Assembly: GCA_019117525.1 (NCBI GenBank)
Contig: DWZO01000063.1
Location: forward strand, 3,895-67,894
Length of the DNA: 64,000 nt
Direction: 5' to 3'
From: Allocoprobacillus merdigallinarum
GTDB taxonomy: Bacteria > Bacillota_I > Bacilli_A > Erysipelotrichales > Coprobacillaceae
Below the pieces are notes generated by a model that was given only the letters and a program-made list of their open reading frames with translations, was not told the DNA's origin and searched no databases. A program made the translations under genes and the position numbers. Below are positions 50,601 to 61,257 of this stretch, in pieces. Position 1 is the first letter of the stretch. Every line of letters begins with the position of its first letter.

Positions 50601-53600
50601 TTGGAAAAAAATGTAACTCAGGCAAAAAGTCGTATTAATCGTCGTAATTATTCAAGAATTAGTGGGTCTTTAGAATTACCAAATTTAGTAGAAATCCAAA
50701 CAAATTCTTATGAATGGTTTAAGAACGAAGGTATCAAAGAAGTTTTTAACGATGTTTATCCTATTAGCAATTTTAATGAAACTTTAACTTTAGAGTTTGT
50801 TGATTGCCGTTTTGATGAGCCAAAATATTCAGTAGATGAAGCTAAAGATAGAGATGCAAATTATTCTGCTCCTATTCGTGCTACTTTACGTTTAGTGAAT
50901 AATGGAACTGGCGAAATTAAAGAAAACGAAGTCTTTATGGGAGATTTTCCATTAATGACTGATGCTGGTACTTTTATCATTAATGGTGCTGAACGTGTTA
51001 TTGTTTCACAATTAGTGCGTTCACCAGGTGCATATTTTGCTGATGCCATGGATAAAAGTGGTAAGACAGTCTTTACAGGAAGCATGATTCCTTCAAGAGG
51101 AACATGGCTTGAATTTGAAAATGACGCAAAAGATATTTTAAATGTACGTATTGACCGTACACGTAAAATTCCTGGTACAATTTTATTACGTGCTTTAGGT
51201 TTAAGCAGTGATGAAGATATTATTGAAGTGTTAGGTGATCATGAGTTTATTAGAAATACTCTAGCCAAAGATACAACTCACGATACTGATGAAGCTTTAA
51301 TTGAAATTTACAATAAATTAAGACCAGGAGAACCTGCAACGCTAGAAGGTGCTAATACTTTATTATATACAAGATTTTTTGATGCAAAAAGATATGATCT
51401 TGCGCGTGCAGGACGTTTTAAACTTGGCAAAAAATTGAGTTTATTAGATAGAATTACAAACCGTGTTTTAGCTCAGGATGTTATAGATATAGATGGAAAT
51501 GTTGTCATGAAAGAAGGAACTTTATTAACAAAAGATAAAGTTGACCTTTTAGCTCCTGTTTTCCAGGCTGGAGCTCATACAATGGACATTAAAACAAATG
51601 ATTTCTTAAAATCACATGGACGTATTCAAGTGCTTGAAGTCTATGTTGATGAAACAAAATCAAAGAAAATGAGAGTTGTTGGGACAGATTTATCATTAGA
51701 TTGTAAATATATTACAATTTCTGATATGATTGCTGCCTATTCATATATGTTGAATCTTGTTGATATTTATGATTCATTAGATTTAGCAAGTGACGATAGA
51801 GTCAACTTAATGAGTCGTATTGGTTTATTAGATGATATTGATCATTTAGGAAATAGACGTGTACGTTCTGTTGGTGAATTAATTCAAAATCAATTTAGAA
51901 TTGGTTTATCAAGAATGGAGAGAGTCGTTAAAGAAAGAATGTCATTATCTGAAATTGATAGTGTCACTCCTCAGTCATTAACTAACATTCGTCCATTAAC
52001 TGCCGCTATGAAAGAATTTTTCTCATCATCTCAGTTATCTCAATTTATGGATCAGATTAATCCATTAGCCGAGTTAACAAATAAACGTCGTTTATCAGCA
52101 TTAGGGCCAGGTGGTTTATCAAGAGATCGTGCTGGTTATGAAGTCCGTGACGTTCATGCCTCTCACTATGGTCGTATTTGTCCAATTGAAACACCTGAAG
52201 GTCCAAATATCGGGTTAATTTCTACACTTGCTTCTTATGCAAAAATCAATAAATATGGATTTATTGAAACACCATATCGTAAAGTGAATCATAGTGTGAT
52301 TGACGAAAATGATGTGCGTTATTTAACAGCCGATGAAGAAAAGAATTATGTCATTGCACAAGCAAAAGTTCAACATGATGAAAATGGAAAAATCTTGGAT
52401 GAACAAGTTATTGCCCGTCATTTGGGAGAAAATATTATGGCTAAGCCTGAAGAAATTGATTTTATTGATATTTCTCCAAAACAGATCGTTTCTGTAGCCA
52501 CTTCATGTATTCCTTTCCTAGAAAATGACGATGCGACTCGTGCTTTGATGGGTGCCAACATGCAACGTCAGGCCGTACCATTATTAAATCCACACACACC
52601 TCTTGTAGGAACTGGTATGGAATATCAGGCTGCTAGAGATTCTGGAGCTGCAGTTGTGGCTAAAAAAGATGGTATTGTCACATATGTTGATGCGAAAAAG
52701 ATTATTGTTGAAGAAGATACAGGTCCACATAAGTATCGTTTAACAAAATTTGCGATTTCCAATGCGGGAACTTGCATTAATCATAGACCAATCGTAAAAG
52801 CTGGAGATAAAGTTGTCAAAGGGGAAATTTTAGCTGATGGTCCATCTATGGAACAAGGTGAATTAGCCCTTGGACAAAACGTATTGGTTGGTTTCATGAC
52901 ATGGAATGGTTATAACTACGAAGATGCTGTTATCATGTCTGAAAGATTAGTGAAAGAAGATGTTTATACATCTATTCATATTGAAGAATATAGTATTGAA
53001 TGTCGTGATACAAAATTAGGTCCTGAAGAAATTACGCGTGATATTCCAAACGTTGGGGAAGATGCCCGTAAAAACTTGAATAGCGAAGGTATCATTATGA
53101 TTGGTGCTGAAGTGAAAGAAGGGGATATCTTAGTTGGTAAAGTAACACCTAAAGGACAGGCAGAATTATCTGCTGAAGAAAAATTATTACTAGCAATCTT
53201 TGGTGAAAAATCAAGAGAAGTCAAAGATAATTCATTAAGAGTTCCTCATGGTGGTGCTGGTATTGTTCATGATATTAAAATCTTCTCTAGAAAAAATGGT
53301 GATGAATTACAACCAGGTGTTAATAAAGTTGTTAAAGTGTATATCGTTCAAAAACGTAAGATTTCTGAAGGAGATAAAATGGCCGGACGTCATGGTAACA
53401 AAGGGGTTATCTCTAAGATCTTACCTATCGAAGATATGCCACATTTGGAAGATGGTACAATTCTTGATATCATGTTAAATCCATTAGGGGTACCATCACG
53501 TATGAACATTGGTCAGGTATTGGAATTACATTTAGGATATGCTGCTAGAGAGTTAGGAATGTACTTTGCAACTCCTGCATTTGATGGTATTAACTCAAAA

Positions 53601-54260
53601 GATCTTGAGGATATCATGAAAGAAGCTGGAATGTCAGTTGATGGAAAACAACCAGTTATTTCTGGTATGACTGGAGAATATTTTGATTCTAATATTTCAG
53701 TTGGGGTTATGTATATGATTAAATTAGCCCACATGGTTGACGATAAATTACATGCCAGATCAGTAGGTCCATACTCATTAGTTACACAACAGCCTTTAGG
53801 TGGTAAGGCTCAAAACGGTGGACAGAGATTTGGGGAAATGGAAGTTTGGGCACTTGAAGCATATGGTGCAGCTTATACATTAAGAGAAATCTTAACGGTT
53901 AAATCTGACGATGTTGTTGGTCGTGTCAAAACTTATGAAGCCATTGTAAAAGGTCAAAAATTACCTGAACCTGGTTTGCCAGAATCATTTAGAGTTTTAA
54001 CAAAAGAATTACAGGCATTAGCTTTAGATATTCGTATGTTAGATAAAGATGGTCAAGAAATAGATGCAAGAAAGATTGAAGATGAAGAACGTCGTTTCCC
54101 AACTTCAATTGATACAACTCCTGAACAACCAGAAGTCACTGAAGAAGAAGTGGCTGAGGTAGAAGGTGATTTCTCTGAAGATGAAGAATCATTTGATGAT
54201 TTGGATTCTGTAATTGATGAACTCTTCACTGATGATGAAGAAGAAAGTAACGAAGAATAG
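50601..54260 (+). CDS. rpoB: RNA polymerase subunit beta
   Basis: Catalytic core subunit, about 1219 residues. SSSQLSQFMDQINPLAELTNKRRLSALGPGGL is the rifampicin-binding region and the sequence shows no obvious resistance change. The ACIDIC C-terminal tail (last 50 residues rich in E and D) is typical of this group. I start at TTG 50601 because AAGGAGTG ends 8 nt before it; a TTG at 50580 (seven residues longer) also has a passable site. No ATG start is available near either. Confidence 0.95.
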   Translation: MEKNVTQAKSRINRRNYSRISGSLELPNLVEIQTNSYEWFKNEGIKEVFNDVYPISNFNETLTLEFVDCRFDEPKYSVDEAKDRDANYSAPIRATLRLVNNGTGEIKENEVFMGDFPLMTDAGTFIINGAERVIVSQLVRSPGAYFADAMDKSGKTVFTGSMIPSRGTWLEFENDAKDILNVRIDRTRKIPGTILLRALGLSSDEDIIEVLGDHEFIRNTLAKDTTHDTDEALIEIYNKLRPGEPATLEGANTLLYTRFFDAKRYDLARAGRFKLGKKLSLLDRITNRVLAQDVIDIDGNVVMKEGTLLTKDKVDLLAPVFQAGAHTMDIKTNDFLKSHGRIQVLEVYVDETKSKKMRVVGTDLSLDCKYITISDMIAAYSYMLNLVDIYDSLDLASDDRVNLMSRIGLLDDIDHLGNRRVRSVGELIQNQFRIGLSRMERVVKERMSLSEIDSVTPQSLTNIRPLTAAMKEFFSSSQLSQFMDQINPLAELTNKRRLSALGPGGLSRDRAGYEVRDVHASHYGRICPIETPEGPNIGLISTLASYAKINKYGFIETPYRKVNHSVIDENDVRYLTADEEKNYVIAQAKVQHDENGKILDEQVIARHLGENIMAKPEEIDFIDISPKQIVSVATSCIPFLENDDATRALMGANMQRQAVPLLNPHTPLVGTGMEYQAARDSGAAVVAKKDGIVTYVDAKKIIVEEDTGPHKYRLTKFAISNAGTCINHRPIVKAGDKVVKGEILADGPSMEQGELALGQNVLVGFMTWNGYNYEDAVIMSERLVKEDVYTSIHIEEYSIECRDTKLGPEEITRDIPNVGEDARKNLNSEGIIMIGAEVKEGDILVGKVTPKGQAELSAEEKLLLAIFGEKSREVKDNSLRVPHGGAGIVHDIKIFSRKNGDELQPGVNKVVKVYIVQKRKISEGDKMAGRHGNKGVISKILPIEDMPHLEDGTILDIMLNPLGVPSRMNIGQVLELHLGYAARELGMYFATPAFDGINSKDLEDIMKEAGMSVDGKQPVISGMTGEYFDSNISVGVMYMIKLAHMVDDKLHARSVGPYSLVTQQPLGGKAQNGGQRFGEMEVWALEAYGAAYTLREILTVKSDDVVGRVKTYEAIVKGQKLPEPGLPESFRVLTKELQALALDIRMLDKDGQEIDARKIEDEERRFPTSIDTTPEQPEVTEEEVAEVEGDFSEDEESFDDLDSVIDELFTDDEEESNEE

Positions 54261-54273
54261 GAGGAAACAATGA

Positions 54274-57200
54274 ATGGCAGATGTCAATAACTTTTCAGCA
54301 ATCCAGATTGGATTAGCTTCTCCAGAAAAAATTCGTGAATGGTCTTATGGTGAAGTTAAAAAACCTGAAACTATTAATTATCGTTCTCAAAAACCTGAAA
54401 AAGATGGTCTATTCTGTGAAAGAATCTTTGGACCATCTAAGGATTGGGAATGTAGCTGTGGAAAATATAAGAAAGTCAGATATAAAGGCGTAATCTGTGA
54501 TCGTTGTGGTGTCGAAGTCACAAAATCTTCTGTACGTCGTGAACGTATGGGACATATTGAACTTGCGACTCCAGTCGCACATATCTGGTATTTAAAAGGT
54601 ATTCCATCAAGAATGGGGCTTATTCTTGATATGTCACCAAAACAACTTGAAGAAATCATTTATTTCGTTTCTTATGTTGTCACTGATAAAGGAAGTACAC
54701 CTTTAGAATATAAACAAGTTTTATCTGAAAGAGATTATCGTAACTGTTATGAAAAATTTGGTCATCAGTTTGAAGCCAAAACTGGGGCAGAAGCGATTAA
54801 AATCTTACTTCAAAAAGTTGATTTAGATGAAGAATTTGAATCAGTAACAAAAGATTTAAAAGAAGCACAGGGACAAAGACGTTCTAAATTATTGAAGAGA
54901 CTAGAAGCTATTGAAGCTTTCAGAACTTCACATAATCAGCCTGAATGGATGATTCTTGATGTGCTTCCAGTTATTCCACCTGATTTAAGACCAATGTTAC
55001 AGTTGGATGGTGGACGTTTTGCGACAAGTGATTTGAATGATTTGTATCGTCGTGTGATTACACGTAATAATCGTTTAAAGAAATTATTAGAACTTGGAAC
55101 ACCATCAATTATTGTCCAAAATGAAAAACGTATGTTACAGGAAGCAGTTGATGCTTTGATTGATAATGGACGTCGTTCTAAACCAATTACAGGTGCTGGA
55201 GGAAGACCATTAAAATCATTAAGCCATACGTTAAAAGGAAAACAAGGACGTTTCCGTCAAAACTTACTTGGGAAACGTGTTGACTATTCAGGACGTTCAG
55301 TTATCGCTGTTGGTCCAGACTTAAAAATGTATCAATGTGGTATTCCACGTGAAATGGCATTGAATTTATTTAAACCATTTGTGATTAGTGGATTAGTGAG
55401 AGAGCAGATTGCAACAAATATCAAAGCTGCTGAAAGATTAATTGATAAGATGGATGATGTGATTTGGCCAATCGTTGAAGAAGTCATTAAAGAACATCCA
55501 GTCTTATTAAACCGTGCGCCTACATTGCATAGATTAGGTATTCAGGCATTCGAACCTAAATTGGTTGAAGGACGTGCTATTCGTTTGCATCCATTAGTAT
55601 GTCCAGCGTTCAACGCTGACTTTGATGGTGACCAGATGGCAGTTCACGTTCCATTAGGGGAAGAAGCTATTCAAGAAGCTAGACAGTTAATGTTAGGTTC
55701 TCACAATATCCTTGGACCAAAAGATGGAAAACCTATCGTTACACCTTCTCAGGACATGGTGTTAGGTAACTATTACTTAACATTAGAAGATAAAGGGGCT
55801 GTTGGTGAAGGAACTGTTTTTGCAGATGTGAATGAAGTTTTAATGGCATATGATGCAAAAACTGTACATTTACACACAAGAATTGCAATTAGAGGAAAAT
55901 CTTTAAAGAATAAGACATTTACTGAAAAACAAAATAATAGCTATTTAATTACAAGTGTTGGTAAAATTATCTTTAACCAGATTTTTGATGGGGCATTCCC
56001 ATTTATCAATGATTCTAGTAAAGAAAATTTAGTAGCAACACCAGATAAATATTTCGTACCAATGGGTACTGATATTAAAGCACATATTAAAGCACAACCT
56101 TTAATTAAACCATTGGGTAAAAAAGCTTTAGGAAACATTATCAATGAAATGTTTGATCCTACAAAAATTAGTGATACAACAGCGATGTTGGATAAATTAA
56201 AGGATCAAGGATTCTATTATTCTACAATTGCTGGTATTACAGTTTCTGTTTATGATATTCAGGTTCCACAAAGTAAATACGTTTTATTTGATGAAGCTGA
56301 TGAAAAACTTGAAGTAATCAAGAAATTATATCGTAAAGGGAAAATCACTGATGAAGAAAGACATAATATCGTTATTAAGTTATGGGAATCTGTTAAAGAC
56401 CAGGTTCAGGCTGTCGTTAAAGATGAATTCGAAGCTGATGACCGTAATCCAATCTTCATTATGTCTGATTCAGGTGCCCGTGGTAATATCTCTAACTTTA
56501 CACAGTTAGTAGGTATGCGTGGATTGATGTCTAATCCAAAAGGTGAAACAATTGAGTTGCCTATCAAATCTTCATTTAGAGAAGGTTTAACTGCATCTGA
56601 ATTCTTCATCTCTACACATGGGGCTCGTAAAGGATCTACCGATACAGCCTTAAAAACAGCCGATTCAGGATATTTGACAAGACGTTTGGTTGACGTTGCT
56701 CAAGAAGTCATTGTTACTGAAGATGATTGTGGCACAGATCAGGGATTTGTTGTTACAGAATTGTACAATACTTCAGATAATTCAGTTATTGTGCCATTAT
56801 ATGACCGTTTAGTAGGACGTTATTCTCAAAAGGATATTGTTCATCCTGAAACAGGTGAAACGCTTGTTAAAGCTGGCGAAATGATTGATGAAGCGATTGC
56901 TAAGAATATTACTGATGCAGGTATTAAAGAAGTTGAAATTCGTTCTATTTTTGGATGTAAAGCGAAAAATGGAATTTGTAGAAAATGTTATGGTCGTAAT
57001 CTAGCAACTGGTGAACAAGTTGAATTAGGAGAAGCTATTGGTATTATGGCGGCTCAATCAATTGGTGAACCTGGTACACAGTTAACAATGCGTACATTCC
57101 ACATGGGTGGAGTTGCTGGTGGTGCCGATATCACTCAAGGTTTACCTCGTATTCAAGAGTTATTTGAAGCAAGAAATCCAAAAGCAAAATCTATTATTTC

Positions 57201-57972
57201 TGAAATTGATGGTGAAGTTTCTAATATCATTGATAACAATGGTAGAGCTGAAGTTGTCGTTTCTAACTTACTTGAAACAAAGAGTTATTTAACACCTTAT
57301 GGTGCAAAATTAAGAGTCTCTGTAGGTGATGAAGTTGGTATTGGTTCTAAAATTACTGAAGGATCAATTGATCCAAAAGAATTATTAGCTGTTGCTGATG
57401 TCAAAGCTGTAGAAAATTATATCTTGAAAGAAGTTCAAAAAGTTTATCGTTTACAAGGTATTGAAATTTCAGATAAACACATTGAAGTTATTATTTATCA
57501 AATGTTGAAGAAGATGAGAATTGTTGAAGGTGGAGATACTGGAGCATTACCTGGTACTCATATTAATGTTCAAAAATTTACTGAATTAAATAAAGAAGCC
57601 TTAAAAGCTGGAAAACATCCTGCTGTTGCAAGACCAATCTTGTTAGGGATCACAAAAGCTTCACTTGAAACTGAATCATTCTTATCTGCTGCTTCATTCC
57701 AGGAAACAACAAAAATCTTAACAGATGCGGCTATTAAAGGTAAGGTTGATGAATTAAGAGGTCTTAAAGAAAATGTTATTATTGGTAAATTATTACCTGC
57801 TGGTACAGGATTAAGAGGACCTTTAAAGTCACCTGAAACGATTGCTAGAGAGTTAGAAGAAGCACGCAAAGAAAAGGAATTAGAAGAAGCTGAACATTTA
57901 CAAGCTGAAACTTTATCAGAAAGTTTGTTAAGCAGTACTGAAATTGATGAAGAATTTTCAACAACAGAATAA
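54274..57972 (+). CDS. rpoC: RNA polymerase subunit beta'
   Basis: 1232 residues. N-terminal zinc finger (CSCGKYKKVRYKGVICDRCG), the Mg2+ loop NADFDGDQMAVH (D449, D451, D453), the trigger-loop region TMRTFHMGG and a second cysteine cluster (CKAKNGICRKCYG). ATG 54274 (MADVNN) lies 13 bp after rpoB; an out-of-frame ATG at 54270 sits between it and GGAGGAAA. Confidence 0.98.
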   Translation: MADVNNFSAIQIGLASPEKIREWSYGEVKKPETINYRSQKPEKDGLFCERIFGPSKDWECSCGKYKKVRYKGVICDRCGVEVTKSSVRRERMGHIELATPVAHIWYLKGIPSRMGLILDMSPKQLEEIIYFVSYVVTDKGSTPLEYKQVLSERDYRNCYEKFGHQFEAKTGAEAIKILLQKVDLDEEFESVTKDLKEAQGQRRSKLLKRLEAIEAFRTSHNQPEWMILDVLPVIPPDLRPMLQLDGGRFATSDLNDLYRRVITRNNRLKKLLELGTPSIIVQNEKRMLQEAVDALIDNGRRSKPITGAGGRPLKSLSHTLKGKQGRFRQNLLGKRVDYSGRSVIAVGPDLKMYQCGIPREMALNLFKPFVISGLVREQIATNIKAAERLIDKMDDVIWPIVEEVIKEHPVLLNRAPTLHRLGIQAFEPKLVEGRAIRLHPLVCPAFNADFDGDQMAVHVPLGEEAIQEARQLMLGSHNILGPKDGKPIVTPSQDMVLGNYYLTLEDKGAVGEGTVFADVNEVLMAYDAKTVHLHTRIAIRGKSLKNKTFTEKQNNSYLITSVGKIIFNQIFDGAFPFINDSSKENLVATPDKYFVPMGTDIKAHIKAQPLIKPLGKKALGNIINEMFDPTKISDTTAMLDKLKDQGFYYSTIAGITVSVYDIQVPQSKYVLFDEADEKLEVIKKLYRKGKITDEERHNIVIKLWESVKDQVQAVVKDEFEADDRNPIFIMSDSGARGNISNFTQLVGMRGLMSNPKGETIELPIKSSFREGLTASEFFISTHGARKGSTDTALKTADSGYLTRRLVDVAQEVIVTEDDCGTDQGFVVTELYNTSDNSVIVPLYDRLVGRYSQKDIVHPETGETLVKAGEMIDEAIAKNITDAGIKEVEIRSIFGCKAKNGICRKCYGRNLATGEQVELGEAIGIMAAQSIGEPGTQLTMRTFHMGGVAGGADITQGLPRIQELFEARNPKAKSIISEIDGEVSNIIDNNGRAEVVVSNLLETKSYLTPYGAKLRVSVGDEVGIGSKITEGSIDPKELLAVADVKAVENYILKEVQKVYRLQGIEISDKHIEVIIYQMLKKMRIVEGGDTGALPGTHINVQKFTELNKEALKAGKHPAVARPILLGITKASLETESFLSAASFQETTKILTDAAIKGKVDELRGLKENVIIGKLLPAGTGLRGPLKSPETIARELEEARKEKELEEAEHLQAETLSESLLSSTEIDEEFSTTE

Positions 57973-57978
57973 AATAAA

Positions 57979-58009
57979 GAAACAAGGTCTTAAAAAAGAT
58001 CTTGTTTTT
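57979..58009 (+). terminator. Intrinsic terminator of rpoBC
   Basis: AACAAGGTCTT / AAGATCTTGTT stem with one G-T pair and an A-rich loop, then T. Confidence 0.8.
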
Positions 58010-58033
58010 CTTTGATAAAAAGAGTAAAAAGTG

Positions 58034-58062
58034 TTGACTTTATAAATTTTGTCGTATATAAT
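58034..58062 (+). promoter_or_regulatory. rpsL operon promoter
   Basis: TTGACT (58034-58039), 17 bp, TATAAT (58057-58062). Near-consensus. The leader of about 85 nt holds a small ACAC/GTGT hairpin around 58111-58128. Confidence 0.75.
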
Positions 58063-58154
58063 TGCTTTCGGTACTCGACTAAGAGTGCATTTTATCTCAT
58101 CAAAAAATGAAACACCCGGAATTGTGTGTTAAGAAGAAAGGAAAGGAGAAAAAC

Positions 58155-58568
58155 ATGCCTACAATTAATCAATTAGTCAGAAAAGGACGTAGTGAAAAAA
58201 CATCTAAATCAAAATCACCTGCGTTAAATAGAGGTTACAACTCATTATTAAAGAAACCAACTAATATTAGTTCACCTCAAAAACGTGGTGTTTGTACTCG
58301 TGTTGCCACTATGACACCAAAGAAACCTAACTCGGCTTTACGTAAATATGCCCGTGTTCGTTTATCAAACGGAATGGAAGTTACTGCATATATTCCAGGA
58401 ATTGGGCACAACTTACAGGAACACAGCGTTGTGTTAATTCGTGGAGGACGTGTTAAGGACTTACCAGGGGTTCGTTATCATATTATTCGTGGTACTATGG
58501 ACTGTGCTGGTGTAAAAGATCGTATGCAAGGACGCTCTCGTTATGGAGCTAAAAAACCTAAAAAATAA
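58155..58568 (+). CDS. rpsL: 30S ribosomal protein S12
   Basis: 137 residues with TPKKPNSALRKYARVRL (the lysine changed in streptomycin resistance is wild type) and RGGRVKDLPGVRYH. ATG 58155 follows AAAGGAGAAAAAC; the frame upstream to 58107 is leader. Confidence 0.98.
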   Translation: MPTINQLVRKGRSEKTSKSKSPALNRGYNSLLKKPTNISSPQKRGVCTRVATMTPKKPNSALRKYARVRLSNGMEVTAYIPGIGHNLQEHSVVLIRGGRVKDLPGVRYHIIRGTMDCAGVKDRMQGRSRYGAKKPKK

Positions 58569-58587
58569 GAGATAGGAGGAAAAACTG

Positions 58588-59058
58588 ATGTCAAGAAGAG
58601 GACGTGTAGCAAAAAGAGATGTACTACCTGATCCAATTTATAATTCTAAGGTAGTTACAAAATTAATTAACAATATCATGCTTGATGGTAAAAAAGGTGT
58701 TGCTCAAAACATCTTATATGAAGCATTTAAAAAAGTTGAAGAAAAAACTGGAAATCCTGCAATGGAAGTATTTGATCAAGCAATCAACAATATCATGCCT
58801 GTACTTGAATTAAAAGTAAGACGTATTGGAGGAGCTAACTATCAAGTACCTGTTGAAGTATCTCCAGAAAGAAGAATGACATTAGGATTAAGATGGTTAG
58901 TTAACTATTCTCGTTTAAGAAACGAAAAAAGCATGATTGATCGTCTTGCTAATGAAATTATTGATGCCTCTAATGGAACTGGTGCTTCTGTGAAAAAGAA
59001 AGAAGATACTCATAAGATGGCTGAAGCTAATAAAGCATTTGCACATTTCCGTTGGTAA
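58588..59058 (+). CDS. rpsG: 30S ribosomal protein S7
   Basis: 156 residues beginning SRRGRVAKRDVLPDPIYNSK; binds the 3' domain of 16S rRNA. Nineteen bases after rpsL, AGGAGGAAAAACTG ribosome site. Confidence 0.98.
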   Translation: MSRRGRVAKRDVLPDPIYNSKVVTKLINNIMLDGKKGVAQNILYEAFKKVEEKTGNPAMEVFDQAINNIMPVLELKVRRIGGANYQVPVEVSPERRMTLGLRWLVNYSRLRNEKSMIDRLANEIIDASNGTGASVKKKEDTHKMAEANKAFAHFRW

Positions 59059-59095
59059 TATATGATTTAGAGGAAATATTTGAAAGGAGAAAAAT

Positions 59096-61171
59096 ATGGC
59101 TCGTGAATTTTCGTTAGAAAAAACTCGTAATATTGGAATCATGGCTCACATTGATGCTGGTAAAACAACAACAACTGAACGTGTTCTTTATTACACTGGA
59201 AAAATTCATAAAATTGGTGAAACACATGATGGTGCTTCACAAATGGACTGGATGGAACAAGAGCAAGAACGTGGTATTACAATCACTTCAGCAGCAACAA
59301 CTGCACAATGGAATGGATACCGTGTTAACATCATTGATACTCCAGGCCATGTCGATTTCACTGTTGAAGTAGAACGTTCTTTACGTGTACTTGACGGTGC
59401 TGTTACTGTATTAGACTCAAAAGCTGGTGTTGAACCACAAACAGAAACTGTTTGGCGTCAAGCAACAACTTATGGAGTTCCTCGAATTGTCTTCTGTAAC
59501 AAAATGGATGCAACTGGGGCAGATTTCTTAATGTCTGTTGAATCTATTGGAAAAAGATTAGATGCTAACGCTGTAGCTATTCAATTACCAATTGGTGCCG
59601 AAGATACATTTGAAGGTGTTATTGACTTAATTAAAATGAAAGCTGTTCATTTTGAAGGAGCTAAGGGTGAAAACGTTGTTTATTCTGAAATTCCTGAAAA
59701 TATGAAAGCTCAAGCAGAAGAATATCGTCAAAAAATGATTGATTCAGCTGCATCTTTTGATGATGATTTAATGATGAAAGTCTTAGAAGAAGAACCAGTT
59801 ACTGAAGAAGAAATTAAAGCAGCAATCCGTAAAGGAGTATTAGCTGTTGAATTATTCCCAGTATTATGTGGATCTGCTTATAAAGATAAAGGTGTACAGT
59901 TAATGTTAGATGCTGTTATCGACTTCTTACCTGCACCAACTGATGTTCCATCAATTAAAGGTGAAGATGAAGATGGTAACGAAATCGAAAGACATGCAAG
60001 TGATGATGAGCCATTCTCTGCATTAGCATTTAAGATTATGGCTGACCCATTTGTTGGTAAATTAACATTCTTCCGTGTATATTCAGGACATATTGAATCT
60101 GGATCATATGTTTTAAACTCTTCTAAAGATAAAAAAGAACGTTTAGGACGTATCTTACAGATGCATGCTAATACACGTAAAGAAATTAGCGAAGTTTACG
60201 CTGGAGATATTGCTGCAGCTGTTGGATTTAAAAATACAACAACTGGAGATACTATCTGTGATGAAAAGAATTTCATTATCTTAGAAAAAATGGAATTCCC
60301 TGAACCAGTTATTGAATTAGCAATTGAACCAAAAACAAAACAAGACCAAGATAAATTAAGTAACGGTTTAGCAAGATTAGCTGAAGAAGACCCTACATTT
60401 AGAGTCACTACAAATCCTGAAACTGGTGATACAATTATTGCCGGAGTTGGGGAATTACACTTAGACGTTATCGTTGATCGTTTAAAGAGAGAATACAAAG
60501 TTGAAGCTAATGTTGGAGCACCACAAGTTGCTTATCGTGAAACAATTAGAAAAACTGCTGATTGTGAAGGTAAATTCGTACGTCAATCTGGTGGACGTGG
60601 ACAATACGGACATGTATGGATTAAATTCGAACCAAATGAAGGTAAAGGATTTGAATTCGTTGATGCTGTAGTTGGTGGAACTGTCCCTAGAGAATACATT
60701 GGTTCTGTTAAAGCTGGTCTTGAAGAAGCATTAGATAATGGTATGATTGCTGGATATCCAGTATTAGATATTAAAGCAACATTATTTGATGGGTCTTACC
60801 ATGATGTCGATTCATCAGAAATGGCATATAAGGTAGCTGCAAGTTTAGCATTAAAAGAAGCTGGTAAAAAATGTGATCCAGTTATCTTGGAACCAATTAT
60901 GGCTGTAGAAGTCACTGCACCTTCTGAATACTTAGGAAGCGTTATGGGAGATATCTCTTCTAGACGTGGTATGATTGAAGGACAAGAAGAAAGAGGAAAC
61001 GCTGTTTTAGTACAAGCAAGTGTACCTTTATCTGAAATGTTTGGATATGTTACTGATTTAAGATCATTTACACAAGGACGTGGAAATTACACTATGCAAT
61101 TTGATCGTTATGAACCAGTTCCTAAGTCAATTGCAGAAAGTATTATTAAGAAAAATGGTGGAAATAATTAA
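59096..61171 (+). CDS. fusA: Elongation factor G
   Basis: 691-residue translocation GTPase: G1 AHIDAGKTTTTER, G2 RGITITSA, G3 DTPGHVDF, G4 NKMD; C-terminal domains III-V mimic a tRNA. Third gene of the rpsL-rpsG-fusA operon, read into tuf. Confidence 0.98.
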   Translation: MAREFSLEKTRNIGIMAHIDAGKTTTTERVLYYTGKIHKIGETHDGASQMDWMEQEQERGITITSAATTAQWNGYRVNIIDTPGHVDFTVEVERSLRVLDGAVTVLDSKAGVEPQTETVWRQATTYGVPRIVFCNKMDATGADFLMSVESIGKRLDANAVAIQLPIGAEDTFEGVIDLIKMKAVHFEGAKGENVVYSEIPENMKAQAEEYRQKMIDSAASFDDDLMMKVLEEEPVTEEEIKAAIRKGVLAVELFPVLCGSAYKDKGVQLMLDAVIDFLPAPTDVPSIKGEDEDGNEIERHASDDEPFSALAFKIMADPFVGKLTFFRVYSGHIESGSYVLNSSKDKKERLGRILQMHANTRKEISEVYAGDIAAAVGFKNTTTGDTICDEKNFIILEKMEFPEPVIELAIEPKTKQDQDKLSNGLARLAEEDPTFRVTTNPETGDTIIAGVGELHLDVIVDRLKREYKVEANVGAPQVAYRETIRKTADCEGKFVRQSGGRGQYGHVWIKFEPNEGKGFEFVDAVVGGTVPREYIGSVKAGLEEALDNGMIAGYPVLDIKATLFDGSYHDVDSSEMAYKVAASLALKEAGKKCDPVILEPIMAVEVTAPSEYLGSVMGDISSRRGMIEGQEERGNAVLVQASVPLSEMFGYVTDLRSFTQGRGNYTMQFDRYEPVPKSIAESIIKKNGGNN

Positions 61172-61184
61172 TCCACTAAAAGTA

Positions 61185-61213
61185 TTGCATTTTTGAGATA
61201 AATCATTTAGAAT
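61185..61213 (+). promoter_or_regulatory. Internal promoter of tuf
   Basis: TTGCAT (61185-61190), 17 bp, TAGAAT (61208-61213), giving tuf its own transcript besides read-through from fusA. Confidence 0.6.
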
Positions 61214-61257
61214 GTATATGTAAAAATTTAATGAAATTTATATAGGAGGAAGCTTAA

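Noticed and set aside
50861..57869. Reverse-strand and alternate-frame open frames within rpoB, rpoC, adhE, fusA and other large genes
   Set aside because: They lie wholly inside strongly supported genes, have no ribosome sites and give low-complexity or unrecognisable proteins.
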